A DNA stretch of 64,000 nucleotides from Mytilus galloprovincialis (GCF_965363235.1 NC_134847.1:48918805-48982804); one strand, 5' to 3'. Shown: positions 9,320 through 22,024, numbered from the stretch's first letter. The notes: generated by a model not told the origin, from the letters alone. Numbers and translations: made by a program.

Positions 9320-12300
9320 CTGAAATATTTAAGTATAAAGTTAAATATACTACAGCAACTATTTATCTTTTTAAGTACAAAAGTGCAAAATTAATGCAAA
9401 CTTACTATTCATTTCAAATGAGATCAATGCTCAAGTTAACCCCAACGCACACTCTTTGAAAGTGGTACTATATAAAGTTTCACAGTGCAAACATACTTTG
9501 GAGAAAACCGTTGAGGGAGTGATTACAATATAACTGTCACCGCTGATAATCTTTTTTGTTATTTTACCTTAAGTTATTTAAATTAAACCATACATTATTA
9601 AACATGTTAAATGAATATTGATATTACGAATTTCTTAGATTTTTTTCAGATTAGCTTAATAAAAACAACAACAATAGTATACCGCAACATAGGAGAGGTC
9701 AAATCATCCTTCTTTTTTAAGTGTAATAAAGTATAACTAATCATTCTCTATCTCGATTCAACAAAATAACAATGCTTGAAATAAGTATATACAGAAGATA
9801 ATTAAGATTACTTCTACATCTTTTAATATTAAAAACAAAACAAATTAAGATTAACTACTAGTGTGTTACTTAAATTAAAAATCTAAACTTACGAAATTTC
9901 CTCAGCTCTATCATATTTTTCACTCATCAGGATACAGCATATAGTTATTCAAAATAAACATTTCAGATATCATATTGTTAACACTGTATTTTAAACAAGT
10001 ATTTGTCCATTATATCCAATTAGCTTTTACAACTATATTAGTGTAAACATTGATATTGAATAAAAACCATGATGTAATATTAAATGCATGTTACCATGGC
10101 GCCTACAATGTTTAGATAAGGTATTATTGGTGCAGAAAATGAACTTTTGTTGCTCATGATGCAGTTACTCTTTAATCACAGGATAAGTTTAAGATCATGT
10201 TTTCGTATCAGATTTTTTCATCCATTTTCTATATCAGATATCAATACAAACACCTCCTTCTTTAAAACACCAAGAATGTCGAAAAGTATTAATAAAAATA
10301 TTCATACAATAATTGCACTGATATGTTTTACTCTAATCACCCGTCTAATAATTAAGAAATAATTCATGGCAGCCGTAGGATTGTTCCCCCATGCTAACGG
10401 TCACTGTAAAATAATCGAATATAAATACCCAAACCATAGTTAAATGAAACAAATCTACGACTGCATTAATTATTTCGATTCTAATAGGACAAATTCGGTA
10501 ATTTTGTTAACCGGACATACAATACTTTTTTGGCTGTTCCGTTTACCCAATTTTGATAATAATATTAGTAATCTTATGTAATTCAATGATTATTATTTTT
10601 AATCGCATTTTTCACTTATATTTTTCCTTCTAATGTAGTTTTATTCGTTCTGTGGCGTACAAGAAGCTTCAAAATGTCCAGTTTTTACATTTGATTTTTT
10701 GTTTACGGAAACATACTGATGACGTCACCTTGTTTCGTTGCCATGCCAAGACAATAACATCATTATCAGAATTTCCGTTTTTTTTTTATGAAATTTAACC
10801 TGAAAATAAATTGAAATGGACTGATTTGTTTATTTTGCTGTAGAATAGGGATAAATATATTGTTTCTGAATCTTGACCTTCGTAAATAGTTATCAAAAAT
10901 ACCAGGATTACAATTTAATACGTAAACTGGGAATTTTGATCTCGAAAATTGAGAATATCTGGCAGTATAAATTAGTCGGTCGTAACGCGGAACAGTCGTT
11001 TTTTGTGTATTACTGCATTTGCAATAAAGGTAGATATATTGTGATTATACTGGTTGACGATTTAAGGTCGTCGTATTAGAATTAAAGATAACTGTATGGA
11101 AAGCACAAAATGTAAGACATTTGATATAGTCTGTTTTACAAATTAAATATGTATAAGACAGGGTTTTATTTTGTTTTGGGCCACAATTTAAGCTTTCTAC
11201 TTGGGATTTCTCGTATATCAGATTTTTTAAATTGAATTTGGAGACATTGTCAAATATGTTTGCTTAGATATTTATATACCAATAAACTTCCATGTTTGTA
11301 CCCCGAACGTCAATGAACATTTTTATGGCGCGGAATTATGTTCATATTCATATGCTAAATTGAAAAAAGCATACCCTAAAATGATTTAAGCTACATAATA
11401 ATTTCAATTTAGCATATGGTAAATTAAAGCTAAGCATATCCGTAATTCGATAATTACGACCCTGATTTTGTGTCATACATTTCAAAATTAACAAATATAA
11501 AATAAAGCTCGACGATAAGTAGAAGATGCAAAGAGGGTAATGTAAAACAGACAACACAATGACAAAAAAAAGGAAAACGAAGAAAATACAAACAAACAAA
11601 GTAAACAAAATTGACGATTGTGCAAAACCATTCCAATCAAACACCGAGGGTAGATGCCATAAAAGGGTGAGTATATCTTGCCCCACAAAATATTGTATAT
11701 GCCAATACGAGATATAAAGCAGACGTTTCCGAACAAACAATTCATATTTTTTTAATGCTTTTGTTCAAAGATATTAAGAGGGTTTCAATCACAGTCTCAT
11801 CCAAGTACGATTTTTTGACTCCTAGTAAATTGTTGATTGGAACCTATAGCTAATTAAACCAACAGCAGAAGAACCTAATTTTAGATGATTACAGACAATC
11901 GCTAATTTATTATGAACATAGTATAAAATAGAAGTAGTGTTGACTTTTTATAGTCTGTCACTATATATATATGATTGAAACTCATTCAAATAAGATTGAG
12001 ATGTTGAATCGTAATCATCTGACGGTGTGTGACTGTTTGCTTCGTGCAAACTTATCAAATAAAGTGTCTATCGCGTCGATTATCTCCGCGATAATTGTTT
12101 GGTTCAGAATAATTAAACCATTCTTTTTTGTGTGTAATCTGCTTTCTTGCTGGCTAGTTGGTTTTGACGTTATGACGCAAGATATTATTTGACAAGTTTA
12201 AATCGTGTCAAAGTAATCTGTAAATGATACCAGAATCCACATCCAATGGATGGCATCAGCAACTTAAATGAATGTTTTCATCAAAATGTAGTAAATTCCC

Positions 12301-12464
12301 CAAAATAAAAAAGCAATCATTATTCTAAAGAATTTAATTTCGCAAGACATTCACATAGATTGATCCAGATGAACTCCTTACTTTAAATTTGCCTTCAATG
12401 GAATGACTATAACGGTAGGAAAACTGTTGAAATACAAGTATACGATTTCGATGTTAATGTTTAG
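9320..12464. other. Intergenic / 5' region of receptor A
   Basis: This should contain the first exon(s) and promoter of receptor A on the - strand, but no exon could be assigned. An inverted pair TATGCTAAATTGAAA (11350) / TTTCAATTTAGCATA (11402) suggests a small MITE at about 11348-11418. The short open frames at 10147, 10873, 11348-11745 and 11971 lack coding features. Confidence 0.4.
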
Positions 12465-12740
12465 TGTTGTCATTTTAATGTTATATTTAACATTGTCATA
12501 ACAGCGGGAGGTTTGGCTAGCCACAAAATCAGGTTCAACCCACTAAAGGCATAATCAGTGATACAACTACATATCATTATGTAAGCATCACAAATGTTTA
12601 GAACCAATTTGATCTTTAGCAGAATCTGTTAAAAAAAAAGCATACTAACAAAAAATATCGAATTCAAAGGAAAATTTCAGGCGGAAAGTCACATATCAAA
12701 TAGCAAAACCAAAAGCTCAAACACATCAAAATATTAATAG
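12465..12740 (+). repeat. Dispersed repeat fragments
   Basis: At 12465-12545 the sequence repeats the TTGTCATTTTAATGTTATA ... GGGAGGTTTGG ... TTCAACCCAC order seen at 2660-2755. At 12640-12740 a GAATTCAAAGGAAAATTTC ... GGAAAGTCACATATCAAAT block matches 20205-20290. The same block occurs inverted at 18640-18780. Confidence 0.55.
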
Positions 12741-13017
12741 ATGAAATAAATTGATAGAAATGAGGATAGGTTAGTATTTGTTTAAACTAAAAAAAGAATA
12801 AATTTAAAAAAATAGGAATTTTGTAATATAGCCTTAACATTTACCTTGATAATTATGAAATTTCGTAAAAAAAATAACACAAAATGATTAAAAATATGAT
12901 AAATGGTTCTTTTCAAATTATTGTCGAGAAACAATGACTAATTTTGAAATTAATCTGAACGAAGTTCAAAAATGTGTGTGGTAAACGACGTACGAGAGTG
13001 TTGTGATTGTAAAAGTC

Positions 13018-13121
13018 CTTATCTTTCGGTTATTGGTACCCATTTGCACTAAGGTATCATCTATTACGCAGATTCATATTAAAACCTGTCTTTAGAATGT
13101 AAAGTGCTTACGCTTATCTTT
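13018..13121 (+). promoter_or_regulatory. Two GATA-type motifs upstream of big defensin copy 2
   Basis: CTTATCTTT occurs twice (13018-13026 and 13113-13121), which is AAGATAAG-type on the other strand, about 75-180 bp before the TATA box. GATA factors act in invertebrate blood cells, the usual site of big defensin expression, so a role is plausible. Short motifs like this also arise by chance in AT-rich DNA. Confidence 0.3.
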
Positions 13122-13193
13122 AAAACTTATTGATTTACATATGTTAAGTCTCATGGTTTTTCTGATTAATGACCATGGCCTTTATTTTGTTGG

Positions 13194-13261
13194 TATATAA
13201 ATTATCCGACCTGAACAATACCAAATAAAATTTCAACTATCGTACATACAACAAGTTGAAG
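13194..13261 (+). promoter_or_regulatory. TATA box and noncoding exon 1 of big defensin copy 2
   Basis: TATATAA at 13194-13200 is followed, at the expected distance, by a likely start near 13222-13228 and a short leader ending AAGTTGAAG at 13261. A consensus donor GTAAGT then starts at 13262. The next acceptor (CATTATAG ending 14073) leads to the ATG at 14083. This gives a standard three-exon gene with a noncoding first exon. The transcription start is inferred. Confidence 0.65.
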
Positions 13262-14082
13262 GTAAGTCTGTGCAATTATCATTCAAGGTTTTAACACCAA
13301 ACCTTGAAAAGAAAACATTGTACAATAATGAATCATTTTGTTTTGTTATTATTTTAATTTTGTTCTTTTTAGTGTCGTGTATCTGCTCGTTTGTTTGGCA
13401 TTTTCAAATAGTATTATATAGATTAGGCTGTTACTTTTCTTAGGTTAACTATTTCACATTTTTTATGCTAGGGATTTCATGTATAGCAGAATATATTGTA
13501 TTGGTTTTTACTTTTGTTTAAGAAATATAAACAGTTTTTCGGCCTTACCTTTGATCATAAGACTCTAATGAAACGTTGTCTCATTGGCATTCATAATTCT
13601 TTTTGTTTTTTTATTTATATTGGACACAAAGTTGAAATCCGATGAAGACTTTAAGGTACTAGCATTTTAGATTACCCTCCATTTTGCATAGTCCAATTCG
13701 TGAAGTAATTGGTGTGTATAACTAAAATCAAGACATGTTTTTTTTTAATTTATCAATCCTCTGTCATCAGTTTTTTTTTTTCCCGAAAGTTACCCTTAAC
13801 ACACATGTCCCCAGGTCATACAGAAAAAAATAATAAAATCAGTTAAGAGAGAAACTAATCAGATTACTACGAAACATAAAACAATTACAAATACGAAAAG
13901 AAAAGAAGACACTCCGTACCGATAATGAATACTTACTAGTTCCAAGCGAATGACAACTAATAAGTATACCATGTTTATTACTTACTAATAGCATTGTTCT
14001 GATATTTTCTTTTTGAGAAGTCGTCAAACTCATTATAAAATATATGAAATATATTTGTCTATTTTCATTATAGAAATCCAAA

Positions 14083-15908
14083 ATGGACAAGATGACATTT
14101 CTTTGTTTGCTTTATACCACGTTACTGATAATCCCAGGACCAATTTTAGGATTAGCCTTAGCTAAAACTAAGGTTGAAGATGAAAAGCGTCAGGCGCAAG
14201 TATTACTACCACTAGCTTCATACGCAGGATTGTCGGTTACAGGGCCTTTATTTCTTGCATTAGTAGCGGCTTATGGGGTGTATGCTGTTGTCAAATATGG
14301 AATAAGTTAGTATAATTACTTTCGTTTTAGTATATACATTTTGGACCTTGTCGACAAAGCAATGGTGAAGTCCGAAATAAAAAATCGAATGGACTACTTC
14401 AATTGTACCACTAGGGAACTATTTTATAATATCGTCGACTTACACACCCCTAAAAGCCTGCTAAATATGTTGGCAATAAAAAAAATAAGGACGCCAGTTA
14501 GATTTAAAAAATCATTTAAAGCATGTATGTCCCTTTCTGTAGATAAATATCTTTGTTTACAAATAAAGTTAAAGACGTTTTTTAAAGGAGTGGCATAGTC
14601 ATATATACAGTGTAATAGTAACAAAAGTATCTGCATTTATATCAGTGCACAATGAAAGAGACTTAACTCACATGTACTCCATTTCATTTTAAGAATGCCT
14701 GAGTTCCCATATCTGATTCACACCATCCGATATAGAATTTGTTTCATAGTTACCTTAAAACCCGTTTGTTCGGACTTTTAACAATAGTTCTTGTCTTATC
14801 TATTCAAAAGAACGATAACTGCGTTCACCATATTTGGCTGAAATTCCAAAGTTACATATTAACCAAGACTGCTTAGAATTTCTTCTAGTTGTAAAAGTGT
14901 CGAAGGACGATATATTTGGTTTTCAGATAAAATATCAAAATAGAATTATCTTTGTATGCAGTTTATATAATGTCATTAACAAATGAAACAGTTTTGTTGC
15001 TGAGATTCGTATACGAGGACACACATATCCTTGAAAAAAGTATTGACGCATTATCAACATTTATTTTTTAAACCATATCTAGTTATTGAATCTAATATAT
15101 CGTAATCTACTTTATACTGCACTCTTTCTATATCTGAGCAGTCAAAATGCGTTGATTGTATATTTCTATGTCATATACAGTCACTGAACCTATATCACTT
15201 TTCCTCATGAATATTTAAATAGAAGTTGCAGAAATTAAAACTAATTATTCATACGACCTCTTCAACCTTTTCTTGTTTTCCATGTATACAACGATGCGTG
15301 GAACGACTCAAACTTGTTTCATTTACAATTTTTGAAAAAAATATTTCACTTGTTAATATTTTTTGTTTGCAACCTATAAATCATAAATTATGTTTTATGC
15401 TAAATGCTGATTTTTAGTCCATCTTTTCGTTCACCATCGATTGCAGGTTTCAACAGGAAATGTTCATTTCATCGTGTTGTATATTTTCCCGCCTGCATGA
15501 TATGAGGCCTTATTACGGGGGATTTTTCGCAATATTTAAATCAAATAAATAACATTAACACATTAAACAACAATTGAAAATTGTTTCTTTAGATTGAAGT
15601 ATAAAGAAAATAATAGTGCATTGACTTGACATGTCAACAATATAAGGATTCGAATCGGTTCGGGGAAAGGCCCCATTTTAAAGCCTCATCCTTATATCGT
15701 TGATATGTCAAGTCAATGCACTATTATTGTCTATATACAAAATTTATATTGTACATGGTTCTATATTTACTAATCCTTTACAGAGTCAGACCATGACAGT
15801 CATTCCTGTGCCAATAACAGAGGATGGTGTAGAGCTATATGTTTCGATCACGAAGTGGTAGATCACTATCATAGTGATATTTGTGGCGCATACAAATGCT
15901 GTCGCTAA
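14083..15908 (+). CDS. Big defensin precursor, copy 2 (two coding exons)
   Basis: Paralogue of the gene at 452-2144 with the same architecture. Coding exons are 14083-14305 and 15784-15908, joined in phase 1 (donor GTTAGT at 14306, acceptor TTTACAG ending 15783), giving 115 aa. Residues 1-23 are a signal peptide, then an acidic/basic propeptide (LALAKTKVEDEKRQAQ), and a hydrophobic domain from about 40 (VLLPLASYAG...). Cysteines at 83, 90, 94, 108, 113 and 114 keep C-X6-C-X3-C-X13-C-X4-CC. The segment CANNRGWCR is identical to copy 1. The C-terminal domain has lost most of the arginines: residues 75-115 hold five Lys/Arg, six Asp/Glu and five His. It could therefore be a weaker or pH-dependent antimicrobial. 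A TATA box and leader exon are visible upstream, and an AATAAA lies at 16230-16235. Confidence 0.93.
15609..15728. mobile_element. MITE beside the defensin copy 2 acceptor
   Basis: Inverted repeats of about 40 bp, AATAATAGTGCATTGACTTG at 15609 and its complement ending 15728, flank a 40-bp centre. The element ends 55 bp before the exon that encodes the cysteine-rich domain, so its hairpin covers the usual branch-point zone's upstream edge. Confidence 0.8.
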
Positions 15909-18590
15909 ATATTTTAAGAGAGACCCCTATAACAGTGACTATATTTATGCACATTATTCATCATCTTGATTTTTTTTTTTTTGATTTTTTTTTGTCACTT
16001 GATTTGATTTGTATTGCTTACTTTCTACTTTAACGGTTATTAAAGGATTATGAACACCTGTCTTACGTATAAGGTTTTCCAAAATGTTGACTTGTTCAAT
16101 ATTGTTTTTATTAATGACAAGAAATTGCATTATTAAACAAGTTTAAGTCTCGGTTATTAATTTGTAAACCTTATCATAAGTTTGTGCTGAATGAACAACA
16201 CGAATTTCGAATCCGTGAAGGATAGAATCAATAAAGTAGAGTTTTTGGACAAAAGATGTGGTCACGAGTCAATAATGATGTATTGTACATAAAACACAGT
16301 AAAAGTTAATTTCTTAACATACAAGAGTTAATAAAAAAGTTACACAAAGTATATTTTGTCCTTCCTCAAAAGCATTGTTCTTTGAAACAAACCTGTCCAG
16401 TATTTCAGTTGTTCAGAACAGGTAATATCTAAATAAATGTTTAGAGATATCTTGAAATCTTGATGAAATTGAATCAACGAAACCTACGCAGCTAAGACAG
16501 TAATGCATCTGAAGAAAAAAGCACTTAGCCCGGTTCTTAATATCTGTTTGTTGCAACATCATATCCATGTTGAAATGTCCAGTAACAAAATATTTTGGTT
16601 ATTCGCATATATTTTTTGAAATGTAAATCCGGATGAATAAATCAAAATTAGGAAGAATGTAAAAACAAATGTTAAAAATGTGTTTATGATACGTTGGTTC
16701 ATAATTTATCATATAAAACATAAAGTTTATGATGTAAAAGACAAACAGGTATGCACAAAAAAATCAAGTTTCAATGAAAAGATATCGTATATAAAGTAAA
16801 TACAAAACAATGTTATTTGAAACTGATGTTATTTTAAAATTGGTACTGTTAATGGTGTGTCTCTTACTGACTCTGTTTCTCTGCTAGTGGTCCACGAAAG
16901 TATCATGATCCAAGTAGTCATTTTCGTCGGCACTATTATGAAATAGGGATATTCTTTTATTGAAATTTGCTGCTTCGCCATAACTCTGATCCCTTGTTTC
17001 ACTTTACTTGCGGCCATTGGTTTGTTTTTACTCAACACTTTAAAATGAAATAAAAGGTTTTAAATATTCTTAGAATCTGAAGCGCTTTTCTCTATATACC
17101 TTCAAAATTTAAATGAGTTCTCACAATATTTGAGTCACAACCGCTAACCAACAAGCCCTTATTAACTAAAATATATTTGATAGAACGATAAGACAAAACG
17201 CAATTTCCAAGTTATACGTCTATTGGTCTTCATCCATATGCATGGTAAATTCCCTGATTATTTTCTCATTAATTCATTACAAAGGATTTTAGAGCTTTAG
17301 CAAACTACAATTACCTGTGTTGTACTGATCCTAGCATCCACATTGAACACCATGGCTTATATCTGATGTCACGACAACATTAGTCAAATACAACTTTAAA
17401 GACTGAAGATGGCGAAACTGCAAACCTTGACTTAAGACAATCTAGATAGAGAGAAAACAATTATCCTGGCCTGTAAGCCATACCTTTCTCGCTAGTGTTC
17501 ACAGTCATATTCCGCAATTCAGTTAAATTCATCATTAAAGACAATTTTCGCTAAGTTTACCAGACGCATGTTTTGTCTAGTTAAGGTAGCAACAATATTG
17601 ATGATGTAGTTATTTTTATAAAGTCCAAAATGAAGTAGAATATTTAAAAATACACCTTAAATAGATTTATTTTTCAACAATTGTGGTATTCCCTTGGCCA
17701 ATTATAATTGTGATTTACTGTCGCTCTTTTCTTTTGTTGTACTCTGTCAACGATAAACTTGCATTGTCGTTGTAAAAAACCCACAAACGACGAATCTTCG
17801 TAAACTATCATGAATTGCACACCAAATAAATGTTTGACAAGCCCAAAATATAAGATGTTTGAGAACATGAATTCCCAAGGATCTTAACTTAGCAAAGACT
17901 TACAAGGTTTACTTTTCTAGAAAGAGTTGTCAACACTGGTTTTTATGTAACTGCATGTTTTGTTAAATACAGGATTAACAAACAAAAGCATGCATGTTAT
18001 ATCAAATATATATATATATATATATTTTCACAGGTGTAAATACAATGGGATCAGTTTAATCACTGATAAAATAAATAACAAATGTAGCACCACTTAGTTG
18101 TCTATGTAAATAGTTTGATTGGCGTTTGATTGAATGTTCAATTAACCAAAAACAATTCTTTTTCAGTTGTTCTATTGATTGATAATGTTTGACGTTGTCA
18201 GTAATTATGGAATCTCCTTTTTTGATGTACCCTAGAGCTCGTTATTTTAGTTATATTCATTCATGAACAATGCAGTTCCCTTTTGGTTTTTTTTGTTGTG
18301 TTACTCAATTCTGATTATGACATAATGCATCTGGGCAATTTCAACACTTATTATCTTGGGGTGCCGCTGGGGTTCTATTACCCCACCCTTTTCATATAAT
18401 TTAGATGATCAAAATGTATACCTTTTCATATATTGAGTAGGAAAATATGTAACCTTTTCTCATAATCGATGCAATATCACCTTAATTTGCTCAAAGCTCA
18501 GCTATGAAGCTCAGATTCCTTGTGTAATGTTTACTTACAGAGAGACGTTCGGCTGTGTAAAAAAAAACATGCAGAGCTTTTTATGTAACA
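15909..18590. other. 3' flank of defensin copy 2 and intergenic DNA
   Basis: It includes a candidate poly(A) signal AATAAA at 16230-16235, a short TA microsatellite at about 18008-18025, and at 17560-17580 a fragment (ACCAGACGCATGTTTTGTCT) resembling the reverse strand of the hammerhead-type repeat. No gene is seen. Confidence 0.5.
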
Positions 18591-18599
18591 GATAATTGC

Positions 18600-18790
18600 A
18601 ATTTTCATTTGATCTTATCGATTATTTGTCATAGTTGTCCCCACCTATTCCAATATTTTTAAGCTGGAAATGCGACCTTTTCGTTTGATGTGTTTTGTCT
18701 TTAAATTTTGCAATTTGACAAGGGACTTTCCCTTTTGTATTTTCCTTAGAGTTCAGTATCTTTGTTATTTTACTTTTCCAGCGGCACGTT
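18600..18790 (-). repeat. Dispersed repeat, inverted copy
   Basis: The reverse strand of this block matches 12640-12740 and 20205-20290: GAACTCTAAGGAAAATAC ... GGGAAAGTCCCTTGTCAAAT ... AATTTAAAGACAAAACACATC. It is an old insertion, diverged from the other copies. Confidence 0.5.
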
Positions 18791-19684
18791 CTATCACCTT
18801 GTATAGAAATCGGTTCGCCAGAGCCTAATGTTCATTGTATGGAATAATTGGAAAACCCAAAACTTCATAGTAGGAAGATACTTCGATTTATAATTATTTC
18901 TTATATTCATGGTATCAAACCCTATGTTTTCAAAGGAAAATCTCAGTTGATGCTTCATGCACCCGCCATACGAATACTACTCGTTCTAAATGTCAAAAAC
19001 GAAAGAAAGACCACGGGTAAAATTACAGATCAGACGACTGTTCTAGTATTTAAAAATCCGAAAACGAAAACATGTCGACAGTTAGTTAAAACATAGACAT
19101 AGACTAGACATATGATATCGGCCACCCATTTCGTTATCAAAACCGTAACGCTTATATATGTGGTGTCGATTCGTTCGTTTTTCCTCATTGCTCTATTAAA
19201 GCAGTTAATGCATAAGGATCACATGCCTGTTAATGAAATAGTGTGACATTAAGAGCAGATTTAGAGGTATCAAAGGTTGCCCGGGCCGTTATTCTTGTGC
19301 ATGTTATAATTATTTGTGTACCATGATTTTAGTTGGGTCAGTTCAATTCGAAATTTGAGTTTAAATTTGACTTCAAATGCAAACTTTGAACCTTTATTTT
19401 CACATTTTTGTCAAATCAGAGTGGATTCAGATAGTCTTTATATACACAGGAATTTGTAAGTCTTACAGGTAATCAACTGACGATTTGGTCAAAGAGAAAA
19501 CTTAAAAATGAAAATAAGTTTTCTTGCTTCATCAATGAAATAACCTCATAATTGATCCAAGGGGATGAAAGTGTGATTAAAACCAAATCCATTTTATAAA
19601 AGAATGAAAGTCGATTTGGCTTATTCAGCTCATTGCAGATTCAGACATTATTGTGCGCATTCATCGCTGCAATTTTTACCTATC

Positions 19685-20036
19685 ATGACATCGTACTCGG
19701 ACTTCTTTTAAACTGAGTTTCACTGTGGGTATTGCTGTGTTTTTGTTTTTCTCCATTTGCCAGAGGTATAGGGGAGGGTTGTGATCTCATCTCATTAAAC
19801 ATGATTAACCCTACCGCATTTTTGCGAATGTATAAAGTCAGGAGCCTTTGTTAGTAGTCTTCTATGATTTTTAATTTTAGTTTATTTAAAATTGAAAATA
19901 GAATGTGAAGCACGCTTTCGAGTGCGTGATTTTTTCGCTGTGTTAAAACCCCATTGGTGGCCTCCGGTTGTTTTCTACTCTTTGGTCGGGTTGTTGACTC
20001 TGTAATCGACACATTCTCCATTTCCATTGTCAATTT
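19685..20036 (+). repeat. Tail-family copy
   Basis: It aligns in order with 5735-6124: ACTCGGACTTCTTTTAAACT, GAGGTATAGGGGAGGGTTG, AAAGTCAGGAGCC, CATTGGTGGCCTCCGGTTG, and the end TCCATTTCCATTGTCAATTT. It has an internal deletion relative to the copy after the RT. Confidence 0.75.
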
Positions 20037-20199
20037 AAAAGATTTATTATTATGATTTCGGATAAATCTGCAAACAGTTATATGAATCAGACATCGGAAC
20101 TCGAGTTCATATTAATTATTGCTATAGTCATTCAATTGAATTGTTCCCATCAATAGAACCCTTGCAAGAATTTCTGAATTAATCAAAAAGTAATATCAC

Positions 20200-20395
20200 A
20201 AAAATACTGAACTCCGAGGAAAATTCCAAAAGGAAAGTCCCTTACCAAATGGCAAAATCAAAAGATCATACATATCAAACGAATGGATAACAACTGTCAT
20301 ATTCCTGACTTGGTACAGGCGTTTTCTTATGTAGAAAATGATAGATTAAACCTGGTTTTAAAGCTAGCTAAACCTCTCACTTGTGTGACAGTTGC
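20200..20395 (+). repeat. Dispersed repeat
   Basis: The block ACTGAACTCCGAGGAAAATT ... GGAAAGTCCCTTACCAAATG ... CTGACTTGGTACAGGCG is shared, in diverged form, with 12640-12740 (same strand) and 18640-18780 (inverted). It lies just beyond the receptor B 3' end. Confidence 0.55.
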
Positions 20396-20677
20396 ATCAA
20401 ATGCATTATATTTATAACGATGTGTGAACAAATCAAACAGACATATATATAAGGTAAAATGTCAAATTAGGGGTACAATAGTCAACATTATGTTATAAAC
20501 TTAATCACTATAAAAACAAACAAATATGTAAAGCAAGTTTTAACTGAAGTTAGACGCTTCAAAAAAGCAACAGATAACTTTATTTGCATCTTTAATAAGA
20601 TTCTGCTGACACAACTATAGTGCTTGTAGTTACAACAAACAACCAATACAAATCATGGTCATATCTGAATGGTTTGG

Positions 20678-22024
20678 TTAGTTTTTGCTAATAGTTGAAA
20701 CAGAACCCCTTTCGTCTGGCGGTCCAGATTCCTGTCGACTCATCCTTCTCTTCACGGCAATTATCGCACGGCGATTGAATAAGACGGTTGAAAGAAATAT
20801 CAAAATGCCTTGGAAATTAAGAAGCATGGCGGTCATGTGACGGAACATATCACCAAAGAAATGTACCATAAAGAAAATTATCCATGCGGAACCACACACT
20901 ATTGAAAGTTTAGCATAGAAAATACATTTAAAGCGTTCTCCTTTCCTTTTCTTTAATCTTAACGTCGTAGCAAATGCTGCCTTCTTTCTGTGGGATTCTA
21001 TTCCATAAATAATTATGCCAAAACAAACACAATTGAAAACTGAACTTATAAAAAGGGGGATGCCCATGATATAAATAGCAATGAAAAAATCAGGAAAACA
21101 CCCCGGAACACGGCCATATGCATATTGGTTATTGAATAGTTTATCAGTAACTAAGTAAGACGTAGATGTCAACAATAATGGTAACCCCCATCCTGCAATA
21201 CAATATATTCCAAATCGTCTACTGTGTTCTATATGGGGTCTTGTTTTCAGTACTCTGTAAGCATTGAATGTTCTGGCTATATCAAATGCCAGCACAGATG
21301 TCCAGGCAAAGACAGCCAGCCAGAAATATTGTAAAATTACTGCTATGGCAATGCAAATATCCCGGTCCTCTATGCCAAAGTCGTGGAACATAAACATTTG
21401 ACTGATGAACATGGCCCCTACAAAGCTACACAAGTTCTTGCCATGCAAATTCCGCAATTCTGGCAACGCAAGATGGATAAACATAGTGAAACACAAACAG
21501 AGCAATGATAAAAGTAAAGCAATGTCTTCGACCAAAGGCCATGTGGTTCCTTTAGGTGGACCATGCTTATATCCTCTCGGGCAGTGTTTATCTGACTGGG
21601 TAAGTTGCGAACAGTTAATCTGCGCTTGACAAACATTGCTTATTTTTAAATATATATAATCCGTAAGTTCAGGTTCATGGCGTATTTGGAGTTCCATTAT
21701 TTCGTGTCCAGTGCCATTGGCAGATCTAGATGTAATTATTGAATGACAGATGTTTTGTGCGAGATTTGCACTCGCCAGAACATACACGGCAAGATTTAAA
21801 GCTTAGATTGTTGACTTTAGACTCCTTGTGTATGTCAAATTCATGAAACGTATCATATGGTTTCGTATCATTGTTATCCCTACATAACTGAATGTGTCTA
21901 AAAGTAAGGAGCAAGTGCGAACCAACAGTTACATTGTTGATGGTGTCCACTAATGTTTGTAAAATACCCGTGTTGGCAGGTTTTGGCATCGAGCTGATAA
22001 AACAAGCTAAACATAATAGCACAT
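20678..22024 (-). pseudogene. Methuselah/secretin-like 7TM receptor B, with a one-base frame change
   Basis: Paralogue of receptor A, same strand, about 12.7 kb away. The exon starts at acceptor TTTTTCAG (exon base 22024 on -) with a signal-peptide-like run VLLCLACFISS, then an ectodomain read in one frame to about 21730. From about 21787 downward the match to receptor A continues in another frame. Between the codons for the aligned Cys pair (GEC and CHS) lie 19 bases, where receptor A has 24, so the frame is lost near 21740-21757. The rest is fully open: PELRNLHGKNL, the GWG-P motif in TM4, NFQG in TM7, a basic C-tail. A Met at 21787 could restart translation but without a signal peptide. 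It could be a recent pseudogene, a null allele, or a sequence error at CACAAAAC. The conserved downstream frame argues against long decay. Confidence 0.75.

Noticed and set aside
11348-11745. Overlapping hydrophobic frames on - (130, 85 and 60 aa)
   Set aside because: Three frames of the same AT/T-rich stretch are open at once, which is a composition effect; no homology recognised.
14341-14598. 85-aa frame after defensin 2 exon
   Set aside because: It lies within the phase-1 intron of defensin 2, has no recognisable domain and no counterpart in the paralogous intron.
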